This document shows positions 57,472-64,000 of a stretch of DNA of 64,000 nt, piece by piece; the stretch's first letter is position 1; every line of letters starts with the position of its first letter. A program made the translations under genes and the position numbers. Origin of the DNA: Nitrososphaerota archaeon. Its GTDB lineage: Archaea > Thermoproteota > Nitrososphaeria > Nitrososphaerales > Gagatemarchaeaceae. The stretch lies in NCBI GenBank assembly GCA_027339745.1, contig DAHWNW010000001.1:299188-363187 (forward strand), in the 5' to 3' direction. A model generated the notes under the pieces. The model was not told the DNA's origin, made no database searches, and worked only from the letters and a program-made list of their open reading frames with translations.

Positions 57472-59061
57472 CTAATGATCCAATATGGCTCGGAGCTTCC
57501 CTGCCCATTCATTCCTGAACCCTTCGAGCCTCTCCCGGTTCGCCTCCCACTTTCCCTTGTCCATCATCCCCGAGATGGCCTTCTCGACGAGATCCAGCAG
57601 GAGCGCGGGCTCCAGCGCGTCCAGCTCCCACACCTCCTCGCCGTACAGCTTTTTGTAGGCCCGCGACTTCTGCCCGAGCTTCTTCATCTTTGACGGAGGG
57701 AGGTGCAGCTGCTGGGCCTGCTCGAAGGTCAGGGCGATCCGCTGGACTTCGATGTCTAGGTCCTTCCCCTTGGCATGAGCGTACTCGTCCAGCCTGGTCG
57801 TCAGCTTCTCCTGTATGTGCAGCCCGGAAGGGTCGTGGTCCCCGAGGTAGAGGATGCGGACCTTCTTCCCCCTTGGGAACCTGTCGAGGGCTTTCGCCAC
57901 CTGGGTGTAGGAAGAGTAGCCGCGTCCCACGATCAGGTTGACGTTGTATCGCTGGCATATGGGATAGACCACCCTCGAGAGGGCCTCCTTCTCTATCCAG
58001 ACTTCGGGGTAGCCCGGCTGCTCGTGCCAGGCGTTGACGTTGAGGCCCGTGATGAGGTCTTCCACCTGGCGCCTCAGCTCCCTCATGGGGTCGTCCTCCT
58101 CGGGGTCGTTGAAGTACTCTGGGCGGGACATGTCGATTATCCTCTCGTAGTCTATCTCCCCCTCCAGCCTCCCTTCGACCAGGGCCTTGCTGAAGTGGCC
58201 GTAGGACGACCTCGAGTTCGGGTACCCCTTCTTCGCCACCATCTGGTAGAAGAGCTGGCGGATGGTGAACAGCATCTCTGGGTGCTGGTCCATGTACTCC
58301 TTGACGGCGGAGACGATGTCTGCCCTGGGGAGCCCGGCCGTGGTCAGGACCCTCGACACCGAGCGCATCACCCTCCCTATGTCGTCATAGAACGGCCCGA
58401 TGTCCAGCTGCCCCTTGGCGGGGTTCTGCCAGCGGATCGAAGGGGAGACGAGGTGGATCATGGCACCGAGCCTCTTCTCCTGGAGCAGGTTCGTCAGCCT
58501 CATCACCCTGTCCTCGCTCCGCTGTTTCGAGTAGACGTAGCCTGAGAAGGGGGAGCCCAGAGCGGCGGTGAAGTTGATGCACTCGGAGAGGCTAGGGGAC
58601 TTCGCCTCCATGGCAGCCGCTTCGACTACATAAGGCACCCTCACTTCACCGTCCGTGAAGACCCCCGCCTTCTGGGCGTACCTGGTGAAGCCGTAGCGCT
58701 CGAACGCCTCCCTCCCTACGCGGGGGAGGGCGACCGGGCCCATGCTCCTCGCGCGGGCCCTCATGGCGTCGAAGAGGCTTCTGGCCTGCGAGTCCGAGAG
58801 CTGGGAGACGTCGGCCCTGTCTTCTATCCCCGCGTCCTCCCTCACGCCGCGGGCTACGACCGTCCCCCTGAGCCCCTTGAACTCCCTGATCATGCTCGAA
58901 GCCGACACCCCTTTGGCCTCGGTCAGGAGCTGTCTGAACTCCTGGAAGGCGTAGGTCCTGATGTCGGGGGAGATGGCGCGGGGAGGCTCGGCCCTGCCCT
59001 CGTTCGGCCCCCAGAACTCGGCTTTCCCGCAGAGGTCGCAGACACCCAATTGCTGCACCAT
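57472..59061 (-). CDS. Topo VI subunit A / Spo11-like protein, stand-alone (Mini-A type)
   Basis: 529 aa from ATG 59061 (MVQQLGVCDLCGKAEFWG); the frame runs on to 59253 but overlaps a divergent gene and its promoter. N-terminal CxxC zinc-like motif. A winged-helix-like segment with the expected catalytic Tyr region FTIRQLFYQMVAKKGYPNSR, then the Toprim core: PEVWIEKEALSRVV (Glu), RVRILYLGDHDPSG-type D-x-D-x-S, LIVGRGYSSYTQVA. No gyrase-B-like or GHKL ATPase partner gene is nearby, as in the Mini-A group of type IIB topoisomerase-like proteins found on mobile elements. N-terminal 250 residues are unassigned. Confidence 0.8.
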   Translation of the reverse strand: MVQQLGVCDLCGKAEFWGPNEGRAEPPRAISPDIRTYAFQEFRQLLTEAKGVSASSMIREFKGLRGTVVARGVREDAGIEDRADVSQLSDSQARSLFDAMRARARSMGPVALPRVGREAFERYGFTRYAQKAGVFTDGEVRVPYVVEAAAMEAKSPSLSECINFTAALGSPFSGYVYSKQRSEDRVMRLTNLLQEKRLGAMIHLVSPSIRWQNPAKGQLDIGPFYDDIGRVMRSVSRVLTTAGLPRADIVSAVKEYMDQHPEMLFTIRQLFYQMVAKKGYPNSRSSYGHFSKALVEGRLEGEIDYERIIDMSRPEYFNDPEEDDPMRELRRQVEDLITGLNVNAWHEQPGYPEVWIEKEALSRVVYPICQRYNVNLIVGRGYSSYTQVAKALDRFPRGKKVRILYLGDHDPSGLHIQEKLTTRLDEYAHAKGKDLDIEVQRIALTFEQAQQLHLPPSKMKKLGQKSRAYKKLYGEEVWELDALEPALLLDLVEKAISGMMDKGKWEANRERLEGFRNEWAGKLRAILDH

Positions 59062-59206
59062 CGCCGGCAGACCTTCCGATTTACGCGTTCGTGGTCGCTT
59101 CAAGCGGAAGTGCGTTGGGCGAGTAGTCTCTTCGAACCCCAGTCGATGCCCTCTTAAGGACGCCTTTCCCTGTTCGCACTCGACAACAACCTTGCCTGCA
59201 GAGAAG

Positions 59207-59449
59207 ATGAAAGGCGGAAGAGCAATAGAGAAGGTGAAGAAGCTCCTTCCCAACAGCGCGGAGCTGGACCTTTCACTACCCCTGTTCGCGAAACTTCGTC
59301 TGAAATGGGAAAGGGAAGCGGGCCGCCCGCTGACGGACCAAGAAGCGCGGGACCATATCGTCGTCTACCTGCGAACCAGACCCGTGGTCACTCAACGGAG
59401 GTCCCCAAGACGGTCGATCACTGTGGGTAATACCGAGTACGTCGTGTGA
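59207..59449 (+). CDS. Small basic hypothetical protein
   Basis: 80 aa from ATG 59207: KGGRAIEKVKKLLPNSAELD, LSLPLFAKLRLKWEREAGRP, LTDQEARDHIVVYLRTRPVV, then an Arg-rich tail. Helical and basic, consistent with a nucleic-acid- or partner-binding protein. Divergent from the Mini-A-type gene, whose upstream frame it overlaps. Family not recognised. Confidence 0.5.
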   Translation: MKGGRAIEKVKKLLPNSAELDLSLPLFAKLRLKWEREAGRPLTDQEARDHIVVYLRTRPVVTQRRSPRRSITVGNTEYVV

Positions 59450-59525
59450 TGGGTCTCTATAGTACGGTCGTGACTCCTCCATCCTTAACCAACGTTTTTA
59501 TCAGAAAGGGGCTCTCTTCGTTTTC

Positions 59526-59858
59526 ATGGCGAAGGCAAGACGGATGGCGTGGGGCAGACGCAAGTCGGATAACCAGCCTTATCCCAAGAGCGGAGGAGGA
59601 AAGCAAGGGAGCGTCGCCCACCGCGACAGGAACTCGATGTCCGGGACGAGAAGGCGCAAGTTCCAGGACAGCGCCTTATTCGACCTAAGCAAAGAGAACC
59701 ATGTCAGACTCGAAGCAGCCAAGGACTTGGGGCTAATCGCTGCCGAAAGGAATCTTGCGGCCCGAAAAGTGAAGGATGCGTACGACATGGCGGACGCTCT
59801 CGAAAGACTCAGAACTGGAGAAAGGAAGCCCCTCATCGATAAGATAAGGGATAGATAG
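59526..59858 (+). CDS. Basic hypothetical protein
   Basis: 110 aa. The first 50 residues are rich in Arg, Lys, Gly and Ser (ARRMAWGRRKSDNQPYPKSG), then a helical part, HVRLEAAKDLGLIAAERNLA, ARKVKDAYDMADALERLR. A TATA-like GTTTTTATC about 26 nt upstream of ATG 59526 implies a leaderless mRNA. 25 bp before the GIY-YIG gene, so probably an operon with it. Function unknown; the charge suggests DNA binding. Confidence 0.55.
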   Translation: MAKARRMAWGRRKSDNQPYPKSGGGKQGSVAHRDRNSMSGTRRRKFQDSALFDLSKENHVRLEAAKDLGLIAAERNLAARKVKDAYDMADALERLRTGERKPLIDKIRDR

Positions 59859-59883
59859 TCGTGTTCCTTCTGAGGCAGGCATA

Positions 59884-60261
59884 TTGCCGAGGTTTACAGA
59901 CTGGCAGTTACTCAAGACCAGGCATGAACATTGGGCCTATAAGGAGGACATCGAGGATAATGGTCCAGCGTGTTACGAACTTGGAATACGCAAGCTCGCG
60001 GGGCAAATTCACACTGTCTACGTAGGACACGCTACAAATCTGAGGAGCAGGATGCACAGCCACGCGATAGGCGACAACACCACCAAGAGGTTCATGGCGA
60101 AGAGTGTCACCAACGGCTTCCAGGTGTGGTTTCGGTTTCACCGGATGACGTTCCCATTTCAAGCCGAGGTCCTTGAGACTAGCCTCATTCACAAATTCTG
60201 GTGGAAGTACCCCTGGAACAAGGTGGGGTCCCCATGGCATCCCATACACCCCCCAAGATGA
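59884..60261 (+). CDS. GIY-YIG-like nuclease-domain protein
   Basis: 125 aa from TTG 59884. The GIY-YIG elements are recognisable: CYELGIRKLA (first strand), HTVYVGHATNLRSRMHSHAI with the tyrosine and the catalytic Arg, then FPFQAEVLETSLIHKF with the metal-binding Glu, and WWKYPWNKVG with the final Asn. The first motif is C-Y-E rather than G-I-Y, so activity is not assured. Such small nucleases serve in mobile elements, repair or restriction. Downstream membrane frame follows in the same reading phase after the TGA at 60259-60261. Confidence 0.7.
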   Translation: MPRFTDWQLLKTRHEHWAYKEDIEDNGPACYELGIRKLAGQIHTVYVGHATNLRSRMHSHAIGDNTTKRFMAKSVTNGFQVWFRFHRMTFPFQAEVLETSLIHKFWWKYPWNKVGSPWHPIHPPR

Positions 60262-60330
60262 GCTGAACTGAGCCAGTTATCACTCCTAGTTGGGGCGGCC
60301 GGCATACTCCTGAGCTTCTCAGGCTCGGTC

Positions 60331-60567
60331 GTGATAGCCCTCCCCCTCTTCAGGAAGAAAGAAGTGGAGATTCTTAAGGACCATGTGAAGCGTGACTCCG
60401 CAAGACCAGCGTACTATGACGGCGGCGACGCAGACGACTGGCCTAACCATCCGGTCTGGAAGTCCTTCCAGGCACAGAGGAAGTATGCTCAGATTGGGCT
60501 TAGCATACTTGGGCTGGGCATAGCCCTGCAGATGGCCTCCATATACCTCCAGGCAACCCTGGGCTGA
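60331..60567 (+). CDS. Small membrane protein (start uncertain)
   Basis: 78 aa from GTG 60331; however the frame stays open back to the GIY-YIG stop at 60261 and that upstream stretch (LSLLVGAAGILLSFSGSV) completes a first membrane span without an ATG, GTG or TTG start. Either a non-standard start or coupling to the GIY-YIG gene. Then a soluble part (KDHVKRDSARPAYYDGGDAD) and a second span, YAQIGLSILGLGIALQMASI. Family not recognised. Confidence 0.5.
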   Translation: MIALPLFRKKEVEILKDHVKRDSARPAYYDGGDADDWPNHPVWKSFQAQRKYAQIGLSILGLGIALQMASIYLQATLG

Positions 60568-60668
60568 CAGGCAGGCGCAGTAGCAAACCCTATAGCGCTA
60601 GCGGGCATCGTCCCGTCAGGAAGGGAGTCGGGGCTCAGAAGGTAGACCGCCGAGAGGCCTCCGGCCGT

Positions 60669-60911
60669 TCATTCCTTGGGAGGGTGCAGATTCGAAATCA
60701 TCGAGAGACCGAGTGAAAACAGTGCCCCGAACAGGAAGACAGCCACAGTGTCGAAGGGGATTCCAGAGTTGATGTAAATTTGATTCTGAGCGGGACCAAC
60801 GGTGAGGACGTAAGAGGTGTTTGTGACATCTAGATACCCGAACCATGCGCCGAGAACACCTCCAACGAATGTGAATATTCCTGCGAGAACACGATAACGG
60901 CGACGACTCAA
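60669..60911 (-). CDS. Small two-span membrane protein
   Basis: 80 aa from TTG 60911. Spans VLAGIFTFVGGVLGAWFGYL and VAVFLFGALFSLGLSMIS, with a polar segment NTSYVLTVGPAQNQIYINS between them facing outside. Follows the 168-aa anchored protein by 6 bp on the same strand, so probably an operon. Unknown family. Confidence 0.55.
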   Translation of the reverse strand: MSRRRYRVLAGIFTFVGGVLGAWFGYLDVTNTSYVLTVGPAQNQIYINSGIPFDTVAVFLFGALFSLGLSMISNLHPPKE

Positions 60912-60917
60912 CCTGTG

Positions 60918-61424
60918 CTAACCCGTCTCAAAGTTGAAGAGCCCATTTAATCCGCTCGAAGACGCCGGAAACGTGAAGGATTCACCGTTCTTCAGATAGA
61001 CTATCGCCAAAAGCGTCCCTGCTGAAGATGTGTCCTTGATTTTGAAGCTGAAGTCGAACGGGAGCGAGAGAAGACGAATACAAGAAGTCGAGTTAATCGC
61101 GTAACCACTGCATGTAGTGCCTTGGGGAGCCTGATAACCTATTCCGATGCCGAACTTTATCCCAACGGATGAACCAGACCCGTAGTAACCAGTATTCAGC
61201 GGAACCCCTGCCAAAGTCATGTTTGCCACCCATTTGTCTTTGGCAATTGGAACACAATGGAAGCAGCTTATGGTGAGGTTGTCGAGTATCTGACTGTCGT
61301 TCGTGACTTGGACATTAATCGAAGGACCGGCAGGGAGAGTCTCATAGATGGTCGACGCGACAGCAGCGACCGCCACCACCACCAAAAGGAAATCGGCCTT
61401 CGCGCTCTTCCTGACCTTTACCAC
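60918..61424 (-). CDS. Anchored extracellular protein
   Basis: 168 aa from GTG 61424 (VKVRKSAKADFLLVVVAVAA); the longer frame back to 61556 is Pro/Gly-rich and covers a probable promoter region. One anchor helix, DFLLVVVAVAAVASTIYE, then a beta-rich ectodomain with Cys in LTISCFHCVPIAK and TTCSGYAINSTSC and Gly/Tyr-rich strands (NTGYYGSGSSVGIKFGIG). Resembles the other anchored proteins at 53.6-55 kb in layout. First of two genes. Confidence 0.65.
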   Translation of the reverse strand: MVKVRKSAKADFLLVVVAVAAVASTIYETLPAGPSINVQVTNDSQILDNLTISCFHCVPIAKDKWVANMTLAGVPLNTGYYGSGSSVGIKFGIGIGYQAPQGTTCSGYAINSTSCIRLLSLPFDFSFKIKDTSSAGTLLAIVYLKNGESFTFPASSSGLNGLFNFETG

Positions 61425-61580
61425 GCGAATTGGACGGGAGGATGATACAAAACTTTGACGGTCAAGTCGTGATTTACCCCAGACTCTGCCGCAATAAACA
61501 GCGGACGCCTTAGGCGGGGAGTCATCCCCGCCCACCCCAGGCGCACCATGCCCCATGGGGTATCATCCCCGAAGCGTTAA

Positions 61581-61797
61581 GTGCGGCCTCCGGGATCCAG
61601 CATTTGCGTTCGAATCCCTAACCGCACAGACCCTAGGGATTAGCACCCAGCGGGGATTAGGAGGCGTGGGTTAATATGCCCCGGCCGGGAATATTAATCC
61701 TCGGGTTCAATTCCCCGGCGGTACCAATGCCCTAACTGATTTCGGGTTCGAATCCCCGTCCTGCGAAACACGTGAAACGAGCGGGTTAGAATCCCCG
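61581..61797 (+). repeat. Array of tRNA T-arm-like hairpins
   Basis: Four TψC-arm-like units: TTCGAAT at 61609-61615 inside a 6-bp GTGCGG/CCGCAC stem (61581-61586 with 61622-61627); CGGG-TTCAATT-CCCCG at 61702-61717; CGGG-TTCGAAT-CCCCG at 61743-61758; CGGG-TTAGAAT-CCCCG at 61782-61797. The last three are 39-41 nt apart. None has a matching D or anticodon arm, so they are not functional tRNA genes. They could be 3' fragments of tRNA genes left by integrations, or modules of a structured RNA. Confidence 0.65.
61677..61688. repeat. 12-mer TGCCCCGGCCGG, right copy
   Basis: Same 12-mer as at 47887-47898. It lies within the T-arm array, which is the type of site used by archaeal integrases. Candidate right attachment core; weak by itself. 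Confidence 0.3.
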
Positions 61798-62131
61798 ACT
61801 CAAGTCCCGCCGACTGCGCCAGCACTATCAAGCGAGGGGGCCGATCGGAGGTCTGGCTCCAGATACTTGGGCTCTATCTCAAGCTCAGGAGTCGATACGA
61901 GCCGTCTGGGTTCATGGGAGACACGGGTTCAGGCCCGACGGGAACCGGTGCAATTTCGCAGCTAGAAATGGTATCGAAATGAACGGGTTCCTGCCGCAAT
62001 GGTATCGAACCCGTGGTCCCCCTGCGCCGCAGAGGCATGCCATGACGGATAGACGCCTGCGCACCCCCTCCCGAGTATAAAAAGAAAGGAGGCGGCATTC
62101 CAGTTATACTTACCGCGATTCGTCGTCCCAC

Positions 62132-62245
62132 ATGGGATTGTGGGGCTGGCTGCGAAAGATGAAACCCAGCCGGGTAACGGTGAATCTCCTCATTGTCCAG
62201 ATCGAGTGGAGGATGGCATCAAAGAAGAGAAACGAGCTGGGCTGA
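62132..62245 (+). CDS. Possible 37-aa basic protein
   Basis: ATG 62132 to TGA 62245, reading MGLWGWLRKMKPSRVTVNLL then IVQIEWRMASKKRNELG: one amphipathic hydrophobic segment between basic ends. A TATA-like box (62076) about 29 nt before a predicted start near 62105, giving a leader of about 27 nt, supports transcription. Too short for certainty. Confidence 0.4.
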   Translation: MGLWGWLRKMKPSRVTVNLLIVQIEWRMASKKRNELG

Positions 62246-62481
62246 GCCGCCAGCAGCAGAGGCCATGGGTTCGGGCCTGGTATAGTTTCGAACCTCTCCC
62301 CTCTTTGGAAAATCGCAAGCGCCTGACGGTTAAATGCCGCAGAGCATTTCGTCTGCCGAGCGCCTATCTTCGCTTGGCATCGTGAGCTGCCTGGCTTTGG
62401 TGCGTGGCCACGGACGCCGGCCCGGGCGCTTGAAAATGCGGGCCGTCGCCTGCCCGGAAGACGCACCCATTTTGCCATGAA

Positions 62482-63381
62482 CTAGATTGGAACCAGGCGG
62501 ACAGTACTCTGAGCTGTCTTGGCGTAGCCCGCGTTAAGAAGCCCTGCCTCGAGTTTGTAGGCCGCGCTCAGGAGGGCGCTCACCTTGCCCACTGTCTTCC
62601 TCTTTCTGAGAAGGATGAATGGATTGAAATCCTGCACTACGTCAGTGCCGTAAAGGCGCCACCGCATGTCGTAGTTCAGCGGCCCGGAAGCGTCTATCGT
62701 GTACTTCTTCCAGTCCCATGAGAAGCTTATCGGCCCGAGCCCGATGTCGATTACGTCCGCGAGCGCCTGTCCCAGAGGCCCCCCAACGAACGTGAGCAGC
62801 TTGGAGAGGCCGATCGATATCTGTCCGGAGACCTTGATGACTTCCTTGGTCTCGTCCTTTGGCATCAGGTCGTAGGCCACGGCGTCGGTCCTGTCCTCCG
62901 AATCGGACACCAGGTCTATGTGGAACTCCAGTTCGGGGATCTTGGCCTCACCGGCGAGGACGTTTAGGCCAAGTTCGACCATGTAATAGTCGTAGGTCGA
63001 GAGGGTCGCTTTGATCGCGGTTGCGAGGTCCGGCTGGTCCGCGGCTATCTGCCAGACGCGCGCCGCTGGTGCCGTTTCGATTCTCGGCTTCTTGAGGTCG
63101 TTCTTCAAGTCGTCCGAGAAATCCGCCGTGACCGGGGCGGGGGACGCGTCGGCTCCCGAGCCCCAGGTGTAGGAGGTGGGCCTTGCGATGGACTCACCTG
63201 CCCGGCTGGCATCCGCTTCAGGGGCTGGGGAATAGGACGCGGCTCGAGTGGGGATGTCCGATATGTTCTGACCTCTCCCGAGGGTTCCAAACTCAGTGAC
63301 GTCCAAAGCGGAGTAGACAGGAAACCGTTCTCCGAACTTCCCTAGGCCAGAGTCTGGAGGCAAACGATTCCCGCAGGTCAA
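62482..63381 (-). CDS. Hypothetical protein, 299 aa
   Basis: From TTG 63381 (MTCGNRLPPDSGLGKFGERF). The beginning resembles the end of a zinc ribbon (T-C-G-N-R-L-P-P), then a 60-residue disordered Ser/Pro/Ala-rich part, then a beta-rich domain from about 110 (IKATLSTYDYYMVELGLNVL, IPELEFHIDLVSDSEDRTDA) with KKYTIDASGPLNYDMRWRLYG. No family recognised. A TATA-like CTTATATCA lies about 20 nt upstream, a little close for this start. Confidence 0.6.
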   Translation of the reverse strand: MTCGNRLPPDSGLGKFGERFPVYSALDVTEFGTLGRGQNISDIPTRAASYSPAPEADASRAGESIARPTSYTWGSGADASPAPVTADFSDDLKNDLKKPRIETAPAARVWQIAADQPDLATAIKATLSTYDYYMVELGLNVLAGEAKIPELEFHIDLVSDSEDRTDAVAYDLMPKDETKEVIKVSGQISIGLSKLLTFVGGPLGQALADVIDIGLGPISFSWDWKKYTIDASGPLNYDMRWRLYGTDVVQDFNPFILLRKRKTVGKVSALLSAAYKLEAGLLNAGYAKTAQSTVRLVPI

Positions 63382-63548
63382 CTTCCGCTCGCGGGGATGA
63401 TATAAGAGAGCGGGCGCGACCGAGAAGGTTGTCCCGGCTGAGGAGGGTCAGAAGATGATGGAGCAGGAGGGACTAGAAGAGGGGCCCCGCGAACGGGAAG
63501 GTCAAGATTTTGCATCGCAGGGAAGCCGAATGTTTCCCAGCCGGAGCC

Positions 63549-63875
63549 CTACTTCCTTGCGTAGTAAACCACGGGCCCGCCCAGGACTACGTGCCCTGCG
63601 ACGTTCACCTCGTCTTCCTCCTCCCCCTTCCGCCTCCCCGTCTTCAGCCTGTCGAGGAGGACCAGGACCTCTAGCTGCGTCTTGAGGTTCATGACCTTGG
63701 TGAGGAAGAGCCACATCGTCTTGTTGTCGTCGTTCTTCTGGAGATCCATGTAGAACTCCTCCCCGTAGGCCATCTTGTACAGCTCGGTGATCCTGTAATA
63801 CTTCTGGTGCTCCATCTTGCCGACTATCGAGTGGACCTCCTCCGTCGGCTCAATCTCTGATTCGTCGAGGGGCAA
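63549..63875 (-). CDS. Hypothetical protein, about 108 aa
   Basis: TTG 63875 is chosen because a TATA-like ATAAAATAC at 63901-63909 predicts a transcript start near 63879; the frame is open to at least 63974 and beyond the window edge, so a longer form cannot be excluded. The core MEHQKYYRITELYKMAYGEE, FYMDLQKNDDNKTMWLFLTK, VMNLKTQLEVLVLLDRLKTG is helical with many aromatic and charged residues. Function not recognised. Downstream minus-strand gene starts 168 bp further on. Confidence 0.6.
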   Translation of the reverse strand: MPLDESEIEPTEEVHSIVGKMEHQKYYRITELYKMAYGEEFYMDLQKNDDNKTMWLFLTKVMNLKTQLEVLVLLDRLKTGRRKGEEEDEVNVAGHVVLGGPVVYYARK

Positions 63876-64000
63876 CTCGCGCGGACGCGAGACCCATCCA
63901 ATAAAATACTTCCCTGGGCGGAGGACGGAAGGCCACAGGAGCCTTTCAGAAGGGAATATTCCGACCCGCAGCACGATGGGGTTTACTTCTCTTCGCGTTC

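Larger units (their letters stand above)
61425..62131. other. 707-bp non-coding region rich in T-arm-like hairpins
   Basis: No gene. Contains the T-arm-like array (separate entry), a 14-nt hairpin CGGG-TTCAGG-CCCG (61924-61937), an 8-bp inverted repeat ACGGGTTC/GAACCCGT (61983-61990 and 62007-62014), and a direct repeat ATGGTATCGAA (61968-61978 and 61999-62009). A TATA-like TATAAAAAG at 62076-62084 and AAAGGAGG just after it precede the small ORF at 62132. Confidence 0.6.

Noticed and set aside
57145..57508. Two overlapping minus-strand frames after the repeat cluster
   Set aside because: Trp/Arg/Ser-rich, no recognisable motif, and no promoter or conserved codon pattern.
57775..58545. 256-codon frame antisense to the Mini-A-type gene
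   Set aside because: Val/Leu/His/Arg-rich shadow with no family features; opposite strand carries Toprim motifs.
59062..59253. N-terminal extension of the Mini-A-type gene
   Set aside because: Overlaps the divergent 80-aa gene and its upstream region; the zinc motif directly follows ATG 59061.
61581..61627. Functional tRNA at the first T-arm-like unit
   Set aside because: Acceptor-like stem and T-loop heptamer are there, but D and anticodon arms are absent and only 47 nt are available.
1..64000. CRISPR array, rRNA genes, insertion-sequence transposase
   Set aside because: No repeat-spacer pattern, no rRNA-like conserved stretch and no transposase motif seen; the repeat clusters at 57 and 61.7 kb lack uniform spacers and repeats of CRISPR length.

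Overview
The window reads as chromosome of a TACK-type archaeon, most probably a Thaumarchaeota/Nitrososphaerota-like lineage that lives on organic matter. Signs are a group II chaperonin (thermosome), an ESCRT-III/CdvB-family protein, TrmB- and Lrp-type regulators, geranylgeranyl-reductase-type flavoproteins of archaeal lipid synthesis, PolX with a PHP domain, tRNA genes with introns (tRNA-Arg CCU with one, tRNA-Leu UAA apparently with two), and TATA-like boxes about 25-30 nt upstream of many starts, which implies mostly leaderless mRNAs. No rRNA, CRISPR array or ammonia-oxidation gene is present. The assignment is by gene content only.

Layout. 1-6.4 kb: NurA-like nuclease, a nucleotidyltransferase-fold protein, small unknowns, pterin dehydratase and the thermosome. 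6.4-18.3 kb: core metabolism and cell biology (TetR, PPOX flavoprotein, a geranylgeranyl reductase divergent from TrmB, CdvB-like protein, MscL-like channel, EamA transporter, nuoABCD, CBS protein plus citrate synthase, second geranylgeranyl-reductase-like protein plus AlaX-like editing protein). 18.3-19.6 kb: tRNA-Arg and decayed genes. 19.6-43.4 kb: a peptide/amino-acid/acetate block: gamma-glutamyltransferase, proline dehydrogenase, Xaa-Pro peptidase, PolX, tRNA-Leu, acetyl-CoA synthetase, M20 amidohydrolase, MBL hydrolase, LigB-like dioxygenase, HAD, DUF1634+TauE exporter pair, HPrK/PEPCK-type kinase, B12-type radical SAM protein, an epimerase pseudogene, a serine beta-lactamase-fold hydrolase, an M19 dipeptidase and an SF2 helicase.

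43.4-64 kb is accessory: gene-poor stretches with decayed genes, a Cys-rich cation-efflux-like protein, a vapBC cassette flanked by 32-nt direct repeats, a MarR/VOC divergent pair, a tyrosine recombinase with zinc ribbon, a frameshifted DnaJ, a RelE-like toxin, three secreted or anchored proteins opposite a membrane-bound winged-helix regulator, a cluster of GGTTGCCAAA-type repeats next to a stand-alone Topo VI-A/Spo11-like (Mini-A type) gene, a GIY-YIG protein, small membrane proteins, and a roughly 40-nt-spaced array of tRNA T-arm-like hairpins at 61.6-61.8 kb. The stretch from the recombinase (47.9 kb) to the T-arm array (61.7 kb) may be a resident or decaying integrative element; a shared 12-mer at both ends is weak support.

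How the genes fit together: secreted or cytosolic peptidases, proline dehydrogenase, acetyl-CoA synthetase, citrate synthase and the Nuo peripheral subunits together suggest oxidation of amino acids and acetate feeding an electron-transport chain; the accessory third is shaped by integration, toxin-antitoxin cassettes and gene decay.
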